Shown one piece after another: positions 1 through 16,556 of a DNA stretch of 64,000 nt (position 1 is the stretch's first letter; each line of letters opens with the position of its first letter). Under the pieces are notes generated by a model. The model worked only from the letters and a program-made list of their open reading frames with translations. It was not told the origin of the DNA and did not search any database. The DNA is from AWTP1-18 sp036504515 (lineage in GTDB: Bacteria > Pseudomonadota > Gammaproteobacteria > Burkholderiales > Rhodocyclaceae). The translations under genes and the position numbers were made by a program. Location of the stretch: positions 62,001 through 126,000 of the forward strand of contig DASXVA010000001.1 of assembly GCA_036504515.1 (NCBI GenBank). The letters run 5' to 3'.

Positions 1-541
1 CGATGGGCAAGGTCTTTGCCGTGACCGAAACATCGGCCACCTGCAAGCCCTTCAGTTCGAGATTGAAGGAACCCACGGCGCTGGTCACAGTGACCACCAG
101 ATTCAGCAAGTCATTGACGATGCCCGGTGTATCGACATTCTTCAGCCCCTGCTCCACAGCATCGTACCCATCCAGCATGGAGGAGCCGTCGCGGTTGTAC
201 CAGGCGGCCTTGGCTCCGTTCCCGGTCCAGTTGCCGGCGCTCTTGTCATTGGCAGCAATCCCGCTATTTTCGGAAAACACCCGGGCGCGCAATTCATTGC
301 GGATTTCATCATCGCTCTTCGAGGCACCGGGCCAGGTCACGCCGGGGCTGGCGCTGCTGCCGCCATACCAGACGGTTCTTTCCCAGGCGGCGTAACGGGC
401 GCCCTGAATCGCATCCGACTTCATGTCGATGTACTTCCCCAGGGTGGGCACCAGGAGAAATATCGGGATCAGGAACAACACCGCAACGATCACGAATTCG
501 GCCATGGCCTGGCCTTTTTGGCGTAGGGGTATGGTTTTCAT
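1..541 (-). CDS. TadE-like pilus assembly protein (partial, 3' end outside window)
   Basis: The ORF opens at the ATG at 541 and is still open after 180 codons at the window edge, so only the N-terminal part is seen. It begins with a short basic segment and the motif RQKGQAMAEF at residues 7-16, followed by one hydrophobic segment (about 16-34). This is the usual layout of TadE-like pseudopilins: a single N-terminal membrane helix and an extracytoplasmic remainder. The start overlaps the stop of the upstream TadG-like gene by ATGA, so the two are probably translationally coupled. TadE-type proteins act with Flp pilins in the Tad pilus or related surface systems; the specific role here is inferred from context. 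The C-terminal part after about residue 40 is poorly conserved in this family and carries no motif I can name. Confidence 0.75.
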   Translation of the reverse strand, partial: MKTIPLRQKGQAMAEFVIVAVLFLIPIFLLVPTLGKYIDMKSDAIQGARYAAWERTVWYGGSSASPGVTWPGASKSDDEIRNELRARVFSENSGIAANDKSAGNWTGNGAKAAWYNRDGSSMLDGYDAVEQGLKNVDTPGIVNDLLNLVVTVTSAVGSFNLELKGLQVADVSVTAKTLPI

Positions 542-2157
542 AGGTCGGGGAAAACGGTGGGGGTGAGGATGGAGGCGGCCTGCTCGGCCAAGCCGGTGGG
601 CAAAAGATGGACCTGCCAGTAAGGGCTGTAGAGACTGCCGTATTCGATCTTCTTGTCGGCCCGGGGGAACAGTGCCTGGGGCCGGAGGAAGTAGGCCTGG
701 GCTTCCGCCATGGCGCGGATCTTGTTGCCGACGCTGCCATCTTTCAGGGTGAGCTGGCCATCGTCTGCCCCCACATGGAAGGTGTTCGAGTTGCTGGTAG
801 CCACTGACTTTGTGTCCCGCTGGATTTCGACAAAGAACCAGGGAGCCTTGGTGTTCTGATTGTTGTTCTTCGTATCCTTGACGTCGCCGGTGGCCTGCTT
901 GCTGGTCTGTTTGTCCGCGTTACCGGAAACATCAAGATAGGTCATCAAACCGGCCCGGGTATCCATATTGGTGCCGGGACCTTCGGCGGCCTTGATGAAA
1001 TAGGGAATCGCGGTAAAGGGGTTGATGTAGGCCGCGCCGAAATCGATGGCGGCAAAAGGGTCAACGCCGGTGTTGTCGCCATTGCGGTGTTGCAGGTAGT
1101 TGCCCGGCATCAGCAACTGCTCGTTATCGTAGTTACCGGCCCCGGCTGCACCGTAGCCCGCAGGCAAGGGGGGCAGTGGAAAGGGAATGGGAATCGGGAC
1201 GCCCAAAATATTGATCGTGATACAGAAGATGACAAAGGTCCCGGTGGCGTCGATGCTGCCCCAGGACTTCAGGTTCTGGGCGGTATTGCTGGAAGTCTTG
1301 TTAACAGAACCGCCGCTATGGAAATTGAACATGAGCAGGGGACCGACACCGGGTTCCACCAGTCGCGCCGGGTCGATCAGCATCGGCGTCGGCCACAGCG
1401 TCAAAGGCAGGGTCCGATTTTTATAGAAGAGGTCGGCGGAGGCATCCACCACATTGGCAAAACGATTGTCGCCGTCGGTATTCTTTTCGGGGGTGTAACG
1501 GCTGGCAAAGATTTCATGGCGACCGGTGCTGACGGCCATACCCAGCCAACCCAGGGGCGACAGGGAGGCGTTTTCGTCGTTTGCCTTCATGACCCCGGCC
1601 ACGGTTTCCGGCAGGGTGGCGAGCATCGCGTAGTGATAGCCCTGGGATGCTGCAGACAGGGCGGTAATCAGCCCATCCAGTATCTTGACCATGCCCGGCC
1701 CGACGGAATCGAAGACACTCTTCAATCCATCGCCGATAGGTTTGTAAATACTGAGGGGCACGGTCCACATCGCGCTCATGGGCGACAGGTCGGCCAGGGT
1801 TTCGGCGATTTCCGTGTACTCGCCGTTGTAGGTGTTATCGAATGTTCTTGCCCAGCCGGTGATGCTGACAACCTGGGCTACCGCTACCTGATTGGCGATC
1901 ATCGCCCGATTCATGTAGGCGGAAAAATTGAGGTCCCGGGCCTGGGTCAGGGCCGCGCTGTAGGCCATGGCATCCGCCGTGTTCTGCAGCTTCATGCGTT
2001 GGGTCGTCAGCTGGCCGCTGCTGTACAAAACCAGCAGGGCAAGCAGGACGAACACCATCGTGACCGTAACGAAAACCATAGCCTGCCCCCGCTGCCGGGA
2101 AGGCAGCGAAAGGGAAGGCGATGGAAGGGCCCGCAGGCCCGGGACGAGGGCGGCCAA
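538..2157 (-). CDS. TadG-like pilus assembly membrane protein
   Basis: This is a protein of about 540 residues with a short basic N-terminus, the motif RQRGQAMVF and one strongly hydrophobic helix (about residues 27-47 from the chosen start). After the helix comes a long extracytoplasmic region containing the family-typical stretch TADAMAYSAALTQARDLN. That matches the TadG/TadE-like class of single-helix pseudopilin proteins. The reading frame stays open back to 2334, but that portion overlaps the flp gene in another frame and looks like shadow sequence. I therefore start at the TTG (2155-2157) just after the flp stop; the ATG at 2079 is the alternative. The gene lies between a Flp pilin and a TadE-like gene, so a role in building or anchoring a Tad-type pilus is likely. 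Its long low-homology C-terminal region is of unknown function. Confidence 0.7.
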   Translation of the reverse strand: MAALVPGLRALPSPSLSLPSRQRGQAMVFVTVTMVFVLLALLVLYSSGQLTTQRMKLQNTADAMAYSAALTQARDLNFSAYMNRAMIANQVAVAQVVSITGWARTFDNTYNGEYTEIAETLADLSPMSAMWTVPLSIYKPIGDGLKSVFDSVGPGMVKILDGLITALSAASQGYHYAMLATLPETVAGVMKANDENASLSPLGWLGMAVSTGRHEIFASRYTPEKNTDGDNRFANVVDASADLFYKNRTLPLTLWPTPMLIDPARLVEPGVGPLLMFNFHSGGSVNKTSSNTAQNLKSWGSIDATGTFVIFCITINILGVPIPIPFPLPPLPAGYGAAGAGNYDNEQLLMPGNYLQHRNGDNTGVDPFAAIDFGAAYINPFTAIPYFIKAAEGPGTNMDTRAGLMTYLDVSGNADKQTSKQATGDVKDTKNNNQNTKAPWFFVEIQRDTKSVATSNSNTFHVGADDGQLTLKDGSVGNKIRAMAEAQAYFLRPQALFPRADKKIEYGSLYSPYWQVHLLPTGLAEQAASILTPTVFPDL

Positions 2158-2158
2158 T

Positions 2159-2425
2159 TTACTTCTGTTCGTTGCCGTAAGTGCCCAGATTGGACGTCTT
2201 GCCGGCACTGGTGGCAGCACTTTGCGCAGCACCTGCAGCAACAGCCTGACCGGTCGAGGCCTTTTGGCCAGCCATTTCAGCAGCCATGCCGGAAGTCTGG
2301 CCCTTGATGGTCTGACCGAAGTAGGAATACACACCGATGGCGGCTACGGCGATCAAGGCGACAATGATGATGTACTCGGTCATGCCTTGACCCAGTTGGG
2401 CGGACTTGCGATTGAACTTGCTCAT
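2159..2425 (-). CDS. flp: Flp-type (type IVb) pilin
   Basis: This small 88-residue protein is a typical Flp pilin. It has a short positively charged leader ending in Gly12, then QGMTEY with Glu at +5 and Tyr at +6, and then one hydrophobic helix of about 20 residues. Known Flp prepilins are cut by a TadV/CpaA-like peptidase after that Gly and polymerise through the helix. The start is fixed by AGGAGA six bases upstream of the ATG at 2425, although the frame is open further upstream. The C-terminal half is Ala/Gly/Ser-rich and longer than in the shortest Flp pilins. Two pseudopilin-like genes (TadG- and TadE-like) follow directly. No prepilin peptidase, secretin or ATPase gene is inside the window; they may lie beyond coordinate 1. 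Confidence 0.85.
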   Translation of the reverse strand: MSKFNRKSAQLGQGMTEYIIIVALIAVAAIGVYSYFGQTIKGQTSGMAAEMAGQKASTGQAVAAGAAQSAATSAGKTSNLGTYGNEQK

Positions 2426-2542
2426 GAATATCTCCTGATTAAAGTGAAACAAAATGAAGAACTACATCTGCGCTAGGGGACGGACAAACAGCAAACGGCT
2501 GCTGCACTACGGGGTACATCGAAAAAATTGCTGACCGGGGCA

Positions 2543-11632
<9,090 letters not shown>

Positions 11633-11648
11633 GATCGTCAGCGGCCCT

Positions 11649-13286
11649 TCAGAAGCTGACACTGGCAGAAAGCCAGAGCCGCGGTTTGTAACGTTCACTG
11701 CCCGCGGCCGGCGTGCCGGGGGAACTGGGCCAAGCCATGTCAGCCCGCAGGCGACTGTCTTTTCCGGTGAAGACCGTGGTGCCGACGCCCCAACTGGCCA
11801 GTCCGTCCTGACCGGAGAAGCCCGTGTTGTGTACCGCGCCTCGATCATGGAAAAAACTGAAGACACCCACGAGGCCCGCCATTTGGAACTGACGCCGGAA
11901 TTCGGCTGTCATCAGATAGCCCTTGTCGCCCCGCAGTTCGGCAACGCGGTAACCGCGCACGCTGTCCGGGCCACCCAGGCTGAACTTTTCAGTGTCGGGT
12001 ACGGAATCGGCACTGACCATGGCGCTGACACGGGTGAACAAATCCCAGTGGGGAGACAAGCCCATCAAATGACTGAACTCTCCTTCCAGCTTGCCGGCCA
12101 GGGCCGTTGGGTCGGCGCTGTTGCTCTTGCGGAAATTGGTGCTGAAAAGCGTCGAAACAGAAGTACTGGAGGAGTCGCTATGGACCCAGTTGGCACTGAA
12201 GCCTGTGCTGGCAATCCTGATACGACTATTGGACAGGGGCGCACCGAGGGCCGTCTGGGTGGTCTCGGTGGACTTGAGGCTGGCCGTGAACAGAATGTTG
12301 GAGGCGCGGCTTCGACGCAGGGGATAGCTCAAACCCAGTTCGCGACTATTGACCAGACCTTCGATATTCAAGGCGGCAAAGCTGCCGGCAACCTTGTAGT
12401 TCACCGATGTCGCTCCGGCGCTGATGCGCCAACCGTCGCTGCCGAGGGGAATGCTGTAGCCCAGCTTGCTGAAGGTCATCAATCCCATTGATGCCTTCAT
12501 GCTGCGCCAAACCAACTGGTCGCCGATGCCGAGGGGATTGTTGATTTCCACACCGACATCGAGCCGATTTTGCCCAGCTTCCTTGCGCCCCCAATTGTTG
12601 ACTTGCACGGTCAGCGCCACCGGCTTTTCTGTCAGGGCAACACTGATGTCGGTATCACCCTGCTTGCTGCCCGGGGCCAAGGTTGCCCTTGCATTCAGGC
12701 CGGGCAGGTCGTTGATCAAGAGCAGGCTGCGTTCCAGTTGACCGATGCCAACCACCGGTTGCTCCTGCAGGGGCGACAGATAACCGGCAAGGAACTCGTC
12801 GCTGTAGCGGCGGCCGCCATCGAAATCAACGGTCCCGATGCGGCCTTCCACCACCTGGATTACCACCAGGCCGTCCTCGATTTTCTGGACGGGAACAAAG
12901 GCGCTGGAGACGGGAAACCCGGCATCCCGATAAAACCGGCTGACCGCATCGGCAGCCTTGTTCAGGTCGTAGAGGTTCAGTTGCAGGTCGGTGTAGCGCT
13001 CGACCAGCCGGCGTAAACGGGCGGAGCTGAAAACGCTATTGCCGACAAAACGGAAACCCTTGACCAGAAAACGGCGTCCATTCTTGTCATGGGTGGAAGG
13101 GGAAACACCTTCTCCCGGAAACAAAAATTCTGCGGGCTCCGGCATGCTCAGGGGCCTCCTTGCCTCAAGCCCTTCGACCAGGGTTCCGGCCGATGGCGGC
13201 ACTTGACCCTGTGCGCGCAGAGCGAACAAGGTCAACATGACAAACACCAGACGGAAACCGTTGGAAGAAGGAGTTACCTGCATCAT
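11649..13286 (-). CDS. Two-partner-secretion outer-membrane transporter (TpsB, ShlB/FhaC family)
   Basis: This 545-residue protein has the size and order of TpsB transporters. A signal peptide ends near ALRAQGQVPP (about residue 28). A POTRA region follows at about 70-150 (it starts RFLVKGFRFVGNSVF), then a second POTRA-like segment, and then a C-terminal 16-strand barrel. The barrel contains the conserved loop-6 motif SVRGY (about 441-446) and ends in a terminal Phe, the usual beta-barrel assembly signal. Family function: it recognises the TPS domain of its partner in the periplasm and threads it through the outer membrane. The partner adhesin starts 16 bases downstream, so the pair is a complete TPS system. 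A Sel1-repeat gene ends 34 bases upstream on the same strand and may be cotranscribed. Confidence 0.92.
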   Translation of the reverse strand: MMQVTPSSNGFRLVFVMLTLFALRAQGQVPPSAGTLVEGLEARRPLSMPEPAEFLFPGEGVSPSTHDKNGRRFLVKGFRFVGNSVFSSARLRRLVERYTDLQLNLYDLNKAADAVSRFYRDAGFPVSSAFVPVQKIEDGLVVIQVVEGRIGTVDFDGGRRYSDEFLAGYLSPLQEQPVVGIGQLERSLLLINDLPGLNARATLAPGSKQGDTDISVALTEKPVALTVQVNNWGRKEAGQNRLDVGVEINNPLGIGDQLVWRSMKASMGLMTFSKLGYSIPLGSDGWRISAGATSVNYKVAGSFAALNIEGLVNSRELGLSYPLRRSRASNILFTASLKSTETTQTALGAPLSNSRIRIASTGFSANWVHSDSSSTSVSTLFSTNFRKSNSADPTALAGKLEGEFSHLMGLSPHWDLFTRVSAMVSADSVPDTEKFSLGGPDSVRGYRVAELRGDKGYLMTAEFRRQFQMAGLVGVFSFFHDRGAVHNTGFSGQDGLASWGVGTTVFTGKDSRLRADMAWPSSPGTPAAGSERYKPRLWLSASVSF

Positions 13287-13320
13287 CTGTCGGAACGTGC
13301 GCCACAGGTCTGCCGAAAGG

Positions 13321-14154
13321 TCATGGGCGGCGGGCGGACTGTCGGGTCTGCCATTCCGCGAGGAGCTTCTCGACCTGCTCGCGCTGGGCAGGGCTCAGAC
13401 GACGGGCGGTGTTGTCACGATTGGTAGTGCCGTTGTTACTGCCGCCAGTCGCCGCCAGAGTGAACCAGTAGTTGGCCTGGACCACATCTTCGGTCACGCC
13501 ACGGCCTGTGCCGTAAAGCACACCCAGATTGTTCTGGGCCGCCGGATTACCTTGCTCCGCAGCCTTTCGATACCAGATGGCGGCTTGACTGTAATCCTGG
13601 GCAACACCTTTGCCCCGCTCATAGAAAACACCAAGGTTGTTCTGGGCCTGGGCCAACCCTTTCTCCGCAGCGCCGCGATACAGCTTGATCGCTTCATCAA
13701 GACTCTGGCTCACGCCCTGGCCGCGCTCGTACAGCACGCCCAGATTGTTCTGGGCGTTGAGGTCGCCCCTGCTCGCTGCCTTGCGATACCACTCAACGGC
13801 TTTGCGGTAATCCTGGGGTACGCCCTGACCGCGCTCGTACAGCACACCAAGGTTGTTCTGGGCCGAGGCGTTGCCCTGGTCCGCCGCCTTGCGATACCAC
13901 TCGCCGGCCTTGGCGTAATCACGGGCCACGCCCCAGCCTTTTTCGTAGAGCACGCCAAGATTGTTGCGGGCGTTGGAATTGCCCTTGTCCGCCAAGGGCT
14001 GCCACAGCTTGATGGCGCTTGTGTAATCCCCCTGATTGGCCGCCGCAAAACCGGCATCAAGATCAGATTGCGCCCAGGAGGAAATAGCGGCGCAACAGGA
14101 CAGTGCAACCGCAACCATTCCGCGCTTGAGCAATGATTTCATGTGAAGTGCCAT
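13321..14154 (-). CDS. Exported Sel1-repeat (TPR-like) protein
   Basis: This 277-residue protein has an N-terminal signal peptide (cleavage near SSWAQSD, about residue 30). Five consecutive Sel1 repeats of 36 residues follow (about 50-230), each with the core NNLGVLYERGQGV and a WYRKAA segment. A basic C-terminal tail ends the protein. Sel1 repeats form helix-turn-helix solenoids that bind other proteins, so a periplasmic scaffold or assembly factor is the natural guess. The repeats are also conserved at DNA level with a 108-bp period, which suggests recent internal duplication. The start could be the first ATG or the one four codons later (MKSLLKRG). It lies directly upstream of tpsB and tpsA on the same strand, so a role in adhesin biogenesis is possible but unproven. 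Confidence 0.85.
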   Translation of the reverse strand: MALHMKSLLKRGMVAVALSCCAAISSWAQSDLDAGFAAANQGDYTSAIKLWQPLADKGNSNARNNLGVLYEKGWGVARDYAKAGEWYRKAADQGNASAQNNLGVLYERGQGVPQDYRKAVEWYRKAASRGDLNAQNNLGVLYERGQGVSQSLDEAIKLYRGAAEKGLAQAQNNLGVFYERGKGVAQDYSQAAIWYRKAAEQGNPAAQNNLGVLYGTGRGVTEDVVQANYWFTLAATGGSNNGTTNRDNTARRLSPAQREQVEKLLAEWQTRQSARRP

Positions 14155-14669
14155 CGTCTTTTTTGCCTGGAATCCGTTTATCCAACCACTGCGAAACCAC
14201 CCTTAACCATCCGATCCTGGCCTTCGTCGGGCAATGACATCCCCAACCAGAAAATCGGCATCCACACTTTGTACCGGGTCAGCGTAAGAGGAGCGTAAGA
14301 GGCCTTACTTCAATAGCGGCTATGCCTTGCCAACAGGCGTGGTTGAGGCAAAAAATCAGACGCTTCGCAATTTTTCCGCAATGACAGGAGCGAATGGGAA
14401 CAGTAAAAATCCGCTTGCTAAAAAGTCGCAGGAACCTGAGGTCGCAACGCCCCCCCCTGGGGTGACGCTTCACCCTTCTTGCATCACCCGGGAAATGCAT
14501 CACGTTCAACAAGCAGTAACGGAATAAATTCGACGAACACCCCGTCGGATGAAAGTTCACAAAGTATGATTGCGCCCATCCGCACATCCATAGCATCCCA
14601 AATGGAAATGCCATTCGGGAAAATGGACGCGAATTTTTCTTCAACGTCACCTCACCAATATTTTTCCTC
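14155..14669. other. 515-bp intergenic region between divergent genes
   Basis: This is the longest gap in the window. It separates the minus-strand Sel1/TPS/Flp block from the plus-strand cNMP-fold genes and must hold both sets of promoters. Short ORFs here (14279-14692 minus, 14327-14527 plus) have no convincing start context or recognisable product. I see an 11-bp tandem repeat (14281-14302) and a short GGGTGA/TCACCC hairpin (14460-14475). No promoter meets a good consensus match by eye. Confidence 0.6.
14281..14302. repeat. 11-bp direct tandem repeat in intergenic region
   Basis: AGCGTAAGAGG occurs twice back to back. It could be a regulator-binding direct repeat or simple slippage; nothing else in the sequence decides this. 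Confidence 0.6.
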
Positions 14670-15191
14670 ATGATGGTTTCCACTGTCTTCAATCAGCTTT
14701 TCCCAAGCATTCATTTGGCATTGGGTGAAGAAAAAACCAGTCAACTTCTTTCGAGCATGACGACGCTTGATTTGCCCGCAGGCAGGAAATTGATTCGCGA
14801 CCGTATGCCGGTTGATTCGCTTTATTTCCTGATGCAAGGGGAAGTTTCCATTTCCGTTGAAGAGGGTGGCCGTCAGATTGCCCTGGGGGAACTCGGCCCC
14901 GGTCAATGGCTTGGTGAAGTCTCGATTCTTTCCGGGGAACTGCTTGCCAGTTCTACCGTCACGGCAAACACTGCTATTCAGCTGTTGCGCATGAAACATC
15001 AGGCCTTTGCGGACTTGATGGCACAGCACCCCGACATCAGCCAGGTGTTGCTGGAGCAACTGACAAAAATGATGACGGAGCGTTTGCGCACTTCCCTTGA
15101 AGCCGGGACGGCGCCGATTGCAGCGGCTGACCTTGAAGATCCACCCAAACGCGGCCTGCTCTGGGCGCTGTTTGGCAGCAACGGAGGTTGA
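14670..15191 (+). CDS. Stand-alone cyclic-nucleotide-binding-fold protein 1
   Basis: This 173-residue protein consists mainly of one Crp-type cNMP-binding domain (about residues 18-130), with the beta-roll features LYFLMQGEVSISV and LGPGQWLGEVSIL. There is no DNA-binding, kinase or channel domain, and the C-terminus (about 150-173) is a short tail. In the phosphate-binding cassette the Gly-Glu pair is present (82-83), but the Arg that normally contacts the cyclic phosphate is replaced (Leu92-Ala93), so canonical cAMP/cGMP binding is doubtful. A second protein of the same fold starts 3 bases after this stop, so they form a tight pair and may heterodimerise. The start could also be the next ATG codon. 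Confidence 0.8.
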   Translation: MMVSTVFNQLFPSIHLALGEEKTSQLLSSMTTLDLPAGRKLIRDRMPVDSLYFLMQGEVSISVEEGGRQIALGELGPGQWLGEVSILSGELLASSTVTANTAIQLLRMKHQAFADLMAQHPDISQVLLEQLTKMMTERLRTSLEAGTAPIAAADLEDPPKRGLLWALFGSNGG

Positions 15192-15194
15192 CCC

Positions 15195-15662
15195 ATGGAA
15201 TTCCGTCAATTCATCGCATCACTACCAGCCTTTGAAGGTTTGCCTGAACAGGACTTTGAAGCCTTGTTGCAAGTGCTTCACTACGAACCCCACATCGAGG
15301 GTTACGAATTCTTTACTCAAGGCACGCCTCACGGTGCCATGTATGTCTTGCTGGAGGGCAGCGTACGAGTCACCCACCGGGATGACAACGGCAATCAGGT
15401 GGACGCATTGGAACTACGCAGCGGCGAAGTCTTCGGTCTACTTGGTCTTGTGGAGGATGGCCTCCCTGCCACGGCAACGGCGACAGCCACAACGCCTGTC
15501 GGCGCAGTCACCCTGACCCGTGAAGCCTATCAATGGCTATTTGCCGCGGCACCCACCCTTGCCCATCGGCTGCAATACATGATTGCGGTTCAGCTCGCGA
15601 GGGAGTTGCAATATCGCAACCGCTTGCTACGGATTCGCATCCGTACCGGCGCCACCGCTTGA
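15195..15662 (+). CDS. Stand-alone cyclic-nucleotide-binding-fold protein 2
   Basis: This 155-residue protein has a single cNMP-binding fold (about residues 12-125; MYVLLEGSVRV and LRSGEVFGLLGLVEDG) plus a C-terminal helix. The phosphate-binding cassette is more eroded than in the upstream gene: the family Glu after Phe-Gly is Leu82, and no Arg follows, only an Ala-Thr run at 92-99. It probably does not bind cyclic nucleotides in the usual way. There is no output domain. The gene follows its paralogue with a 3-base gap and ends at a perfect hairpin shared with the convergent ParA-like gene. A protein-protein switch role is a guess only. Confidence 0.8.
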   Translation: MEFRQFIASLPAFEGLPEQDFEALLQVLHYEPHIEGYEFFTQGTPHGAMYVLLEGSVRVTHRDDNGNQVDALELRSGEVFGLLGLVEDGLPATATATATTPVGAVTLTREAYQWLFAAAPTLAHRLQYMIAVQLARELQYRNRLLRIRIRTGATA

Positions 15663-15663
15663 C

Positions 15664-15697
15664 GTTTCATTGCTGTGCGCTGACACAGCAATGAAAC
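15664..15697. terminator. Perfect 14-bp inverted repeat between convergent genes
   Basis: Arms GTTTCATTGCTGTG (15664-15677) and CACAGCAATGAAAC (15684-15697) flank a 6-base loop. It starts one base after the cNMP gene stop and sits before the end of the convergent ParA-like gene, so a bidirectional terminator is likely, although the T-tracts are short. Confidence 0.7.
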
Positions 15698-15756
15698 TGA
15701 ACTTTCCTTCCCGCAGTTTCTGTCCCGCAAGGAAAATCTTGCTGCCTGGTTGCCGC

Positions 15757-16395
15757 TTACAACCAGGGTTCCGGACCGTTGACCCAGTCGATCAAAGGTT
15801 GCCACTGGGCCTGATCCTGGGCCGCCCGGGAAGGTGACAGATCAAAGATGGTCAGGCCATGGGCTGCGGCTTGTACGTAGGTCTGGGTATCCCGCAAATA
15901 GGTCAACACCGGCAGCCCCTGGCTTTCAAGAAAGCGTTCCAGTTGCGCCGCCGCCCGGGTTCTGGCATCCACGCGCATACCCACGACAGCAACGTAAGCC
16001 TGATGCTTGCGGATTTCCTTCTCCTCAGCCAAGGCTTCGAGAAATTGCTGGGTCGCCAAAATGTCGAAGATGGAGGGCTGCAAAGGCACGATCACCCGGT
16101 CCACTACTTTCAGCACCTGACTCAAGCGCTTGCCATGGAGTCCGGCTGGCGTATCCAGCACCGCATGGGTTGTTTCCTTGGGAGGGCGGGCCGGTTTGTC
16201 TTCGTCAATCTCCCAACTGGCAATCGGCGGCAGTGCCGGGGACCGTAGCCCCAGCCAGGCGCGGGAAGATTGCTGGCGATCAATGTCGCCCAGCATCACT
16301 TTGCGCCCCTGGCGAGCGAAGTAACCGGCCAGATTGGTAGCGAGGGTGCTTTTGCCAACACCACCTTTGGGATTGGCAATCAGGAATGACTTCAT
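15757..16395 (-). CDS. Orphan ParA/MinD-family ATPase
   Basis: This 212-residue deviant-Walker ATPase has KGGVGKST at residues 10-17, with the signature first Lys for the dimer active site. The segment GDIDRQQSS follows (36-44), and LDTPAG comes near residue 80. Family members position plasmids, chromosomes or large protein complexes by ATP-dependent dimerisation on the nucleoid or membrane. There is no ParB, parS-like array or replication gene nearby, and the protein is short, which fits the orphan ParA group that places cellular cargo such as chemoreceptors or carboxysomes. The cargo cannot be named from this context. The gene is convergent with the cNMP pair and divergent from ubiB. Confidence 0.85.
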   Translation of the reverse strand: MKSFLIANPKGGVGKSTLATNLAGYFARQGRKVMLGDIDRQQSSRAWLGLRSPALPPIASWEIDEDKPARPPKETTHAVLDTPAGLHGKRLSQVLKVVDRVIVPLQPSIFDILATQQFLEALAEEKEIRKHQAYVAVVGMRVDARTRAAAQLERFLESQGLPVLTYLRDTQTYVQAAAHGLTIFDLSPSRAAQDQAQWQPLIDWVNGPEPWL

Positions 16396-16451
16396 GACAG
16401 TACCTGAGGGAGTCCAGAAGAAGCCGTAAGCATACCCTGCCCAGCCCAGCC

Positions 16452-16480
16452 TTGACTCCCTGAAAATCCAAGACTTTTAT
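16452..16480 (+). promoter_or_regulatory. Candidate sigma-70 promoter for ubiB
   Basis: TTGACT (16452-16457) and TTTTAT (16475-16480) are separated by 17 bases and lie about 75 bases upstream of the ubiB ATG, in the divergent gap with the ParA-like gene. The -35 is good and the -10 is moderate. Confidence 0.45.
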
Positions 16481-16556
16481 CCTCTACCGCCCAGCTTTCC
16501 CGGGCTGGCGAAAGCGGGTAAAGTCGCCCCTCTTTGTCCCTTTCCTGTTCCATTCC

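Noticed and set aside
1087..2307. 406-residue plus-strand ORF opposite the TadG-like gene
   Set aside because: Overlaps a gene with clear pilus-protein features; composition is typical of a GC-rich antisense frame (His/Gly/Gln-rich).
14279..14692. 137-residue ORF in the 515-bp intergenic gap
   Set aside because: Runs into the cNMP gene start on the other strand, has no ribosome-binding site, and shows no recognisable domain.
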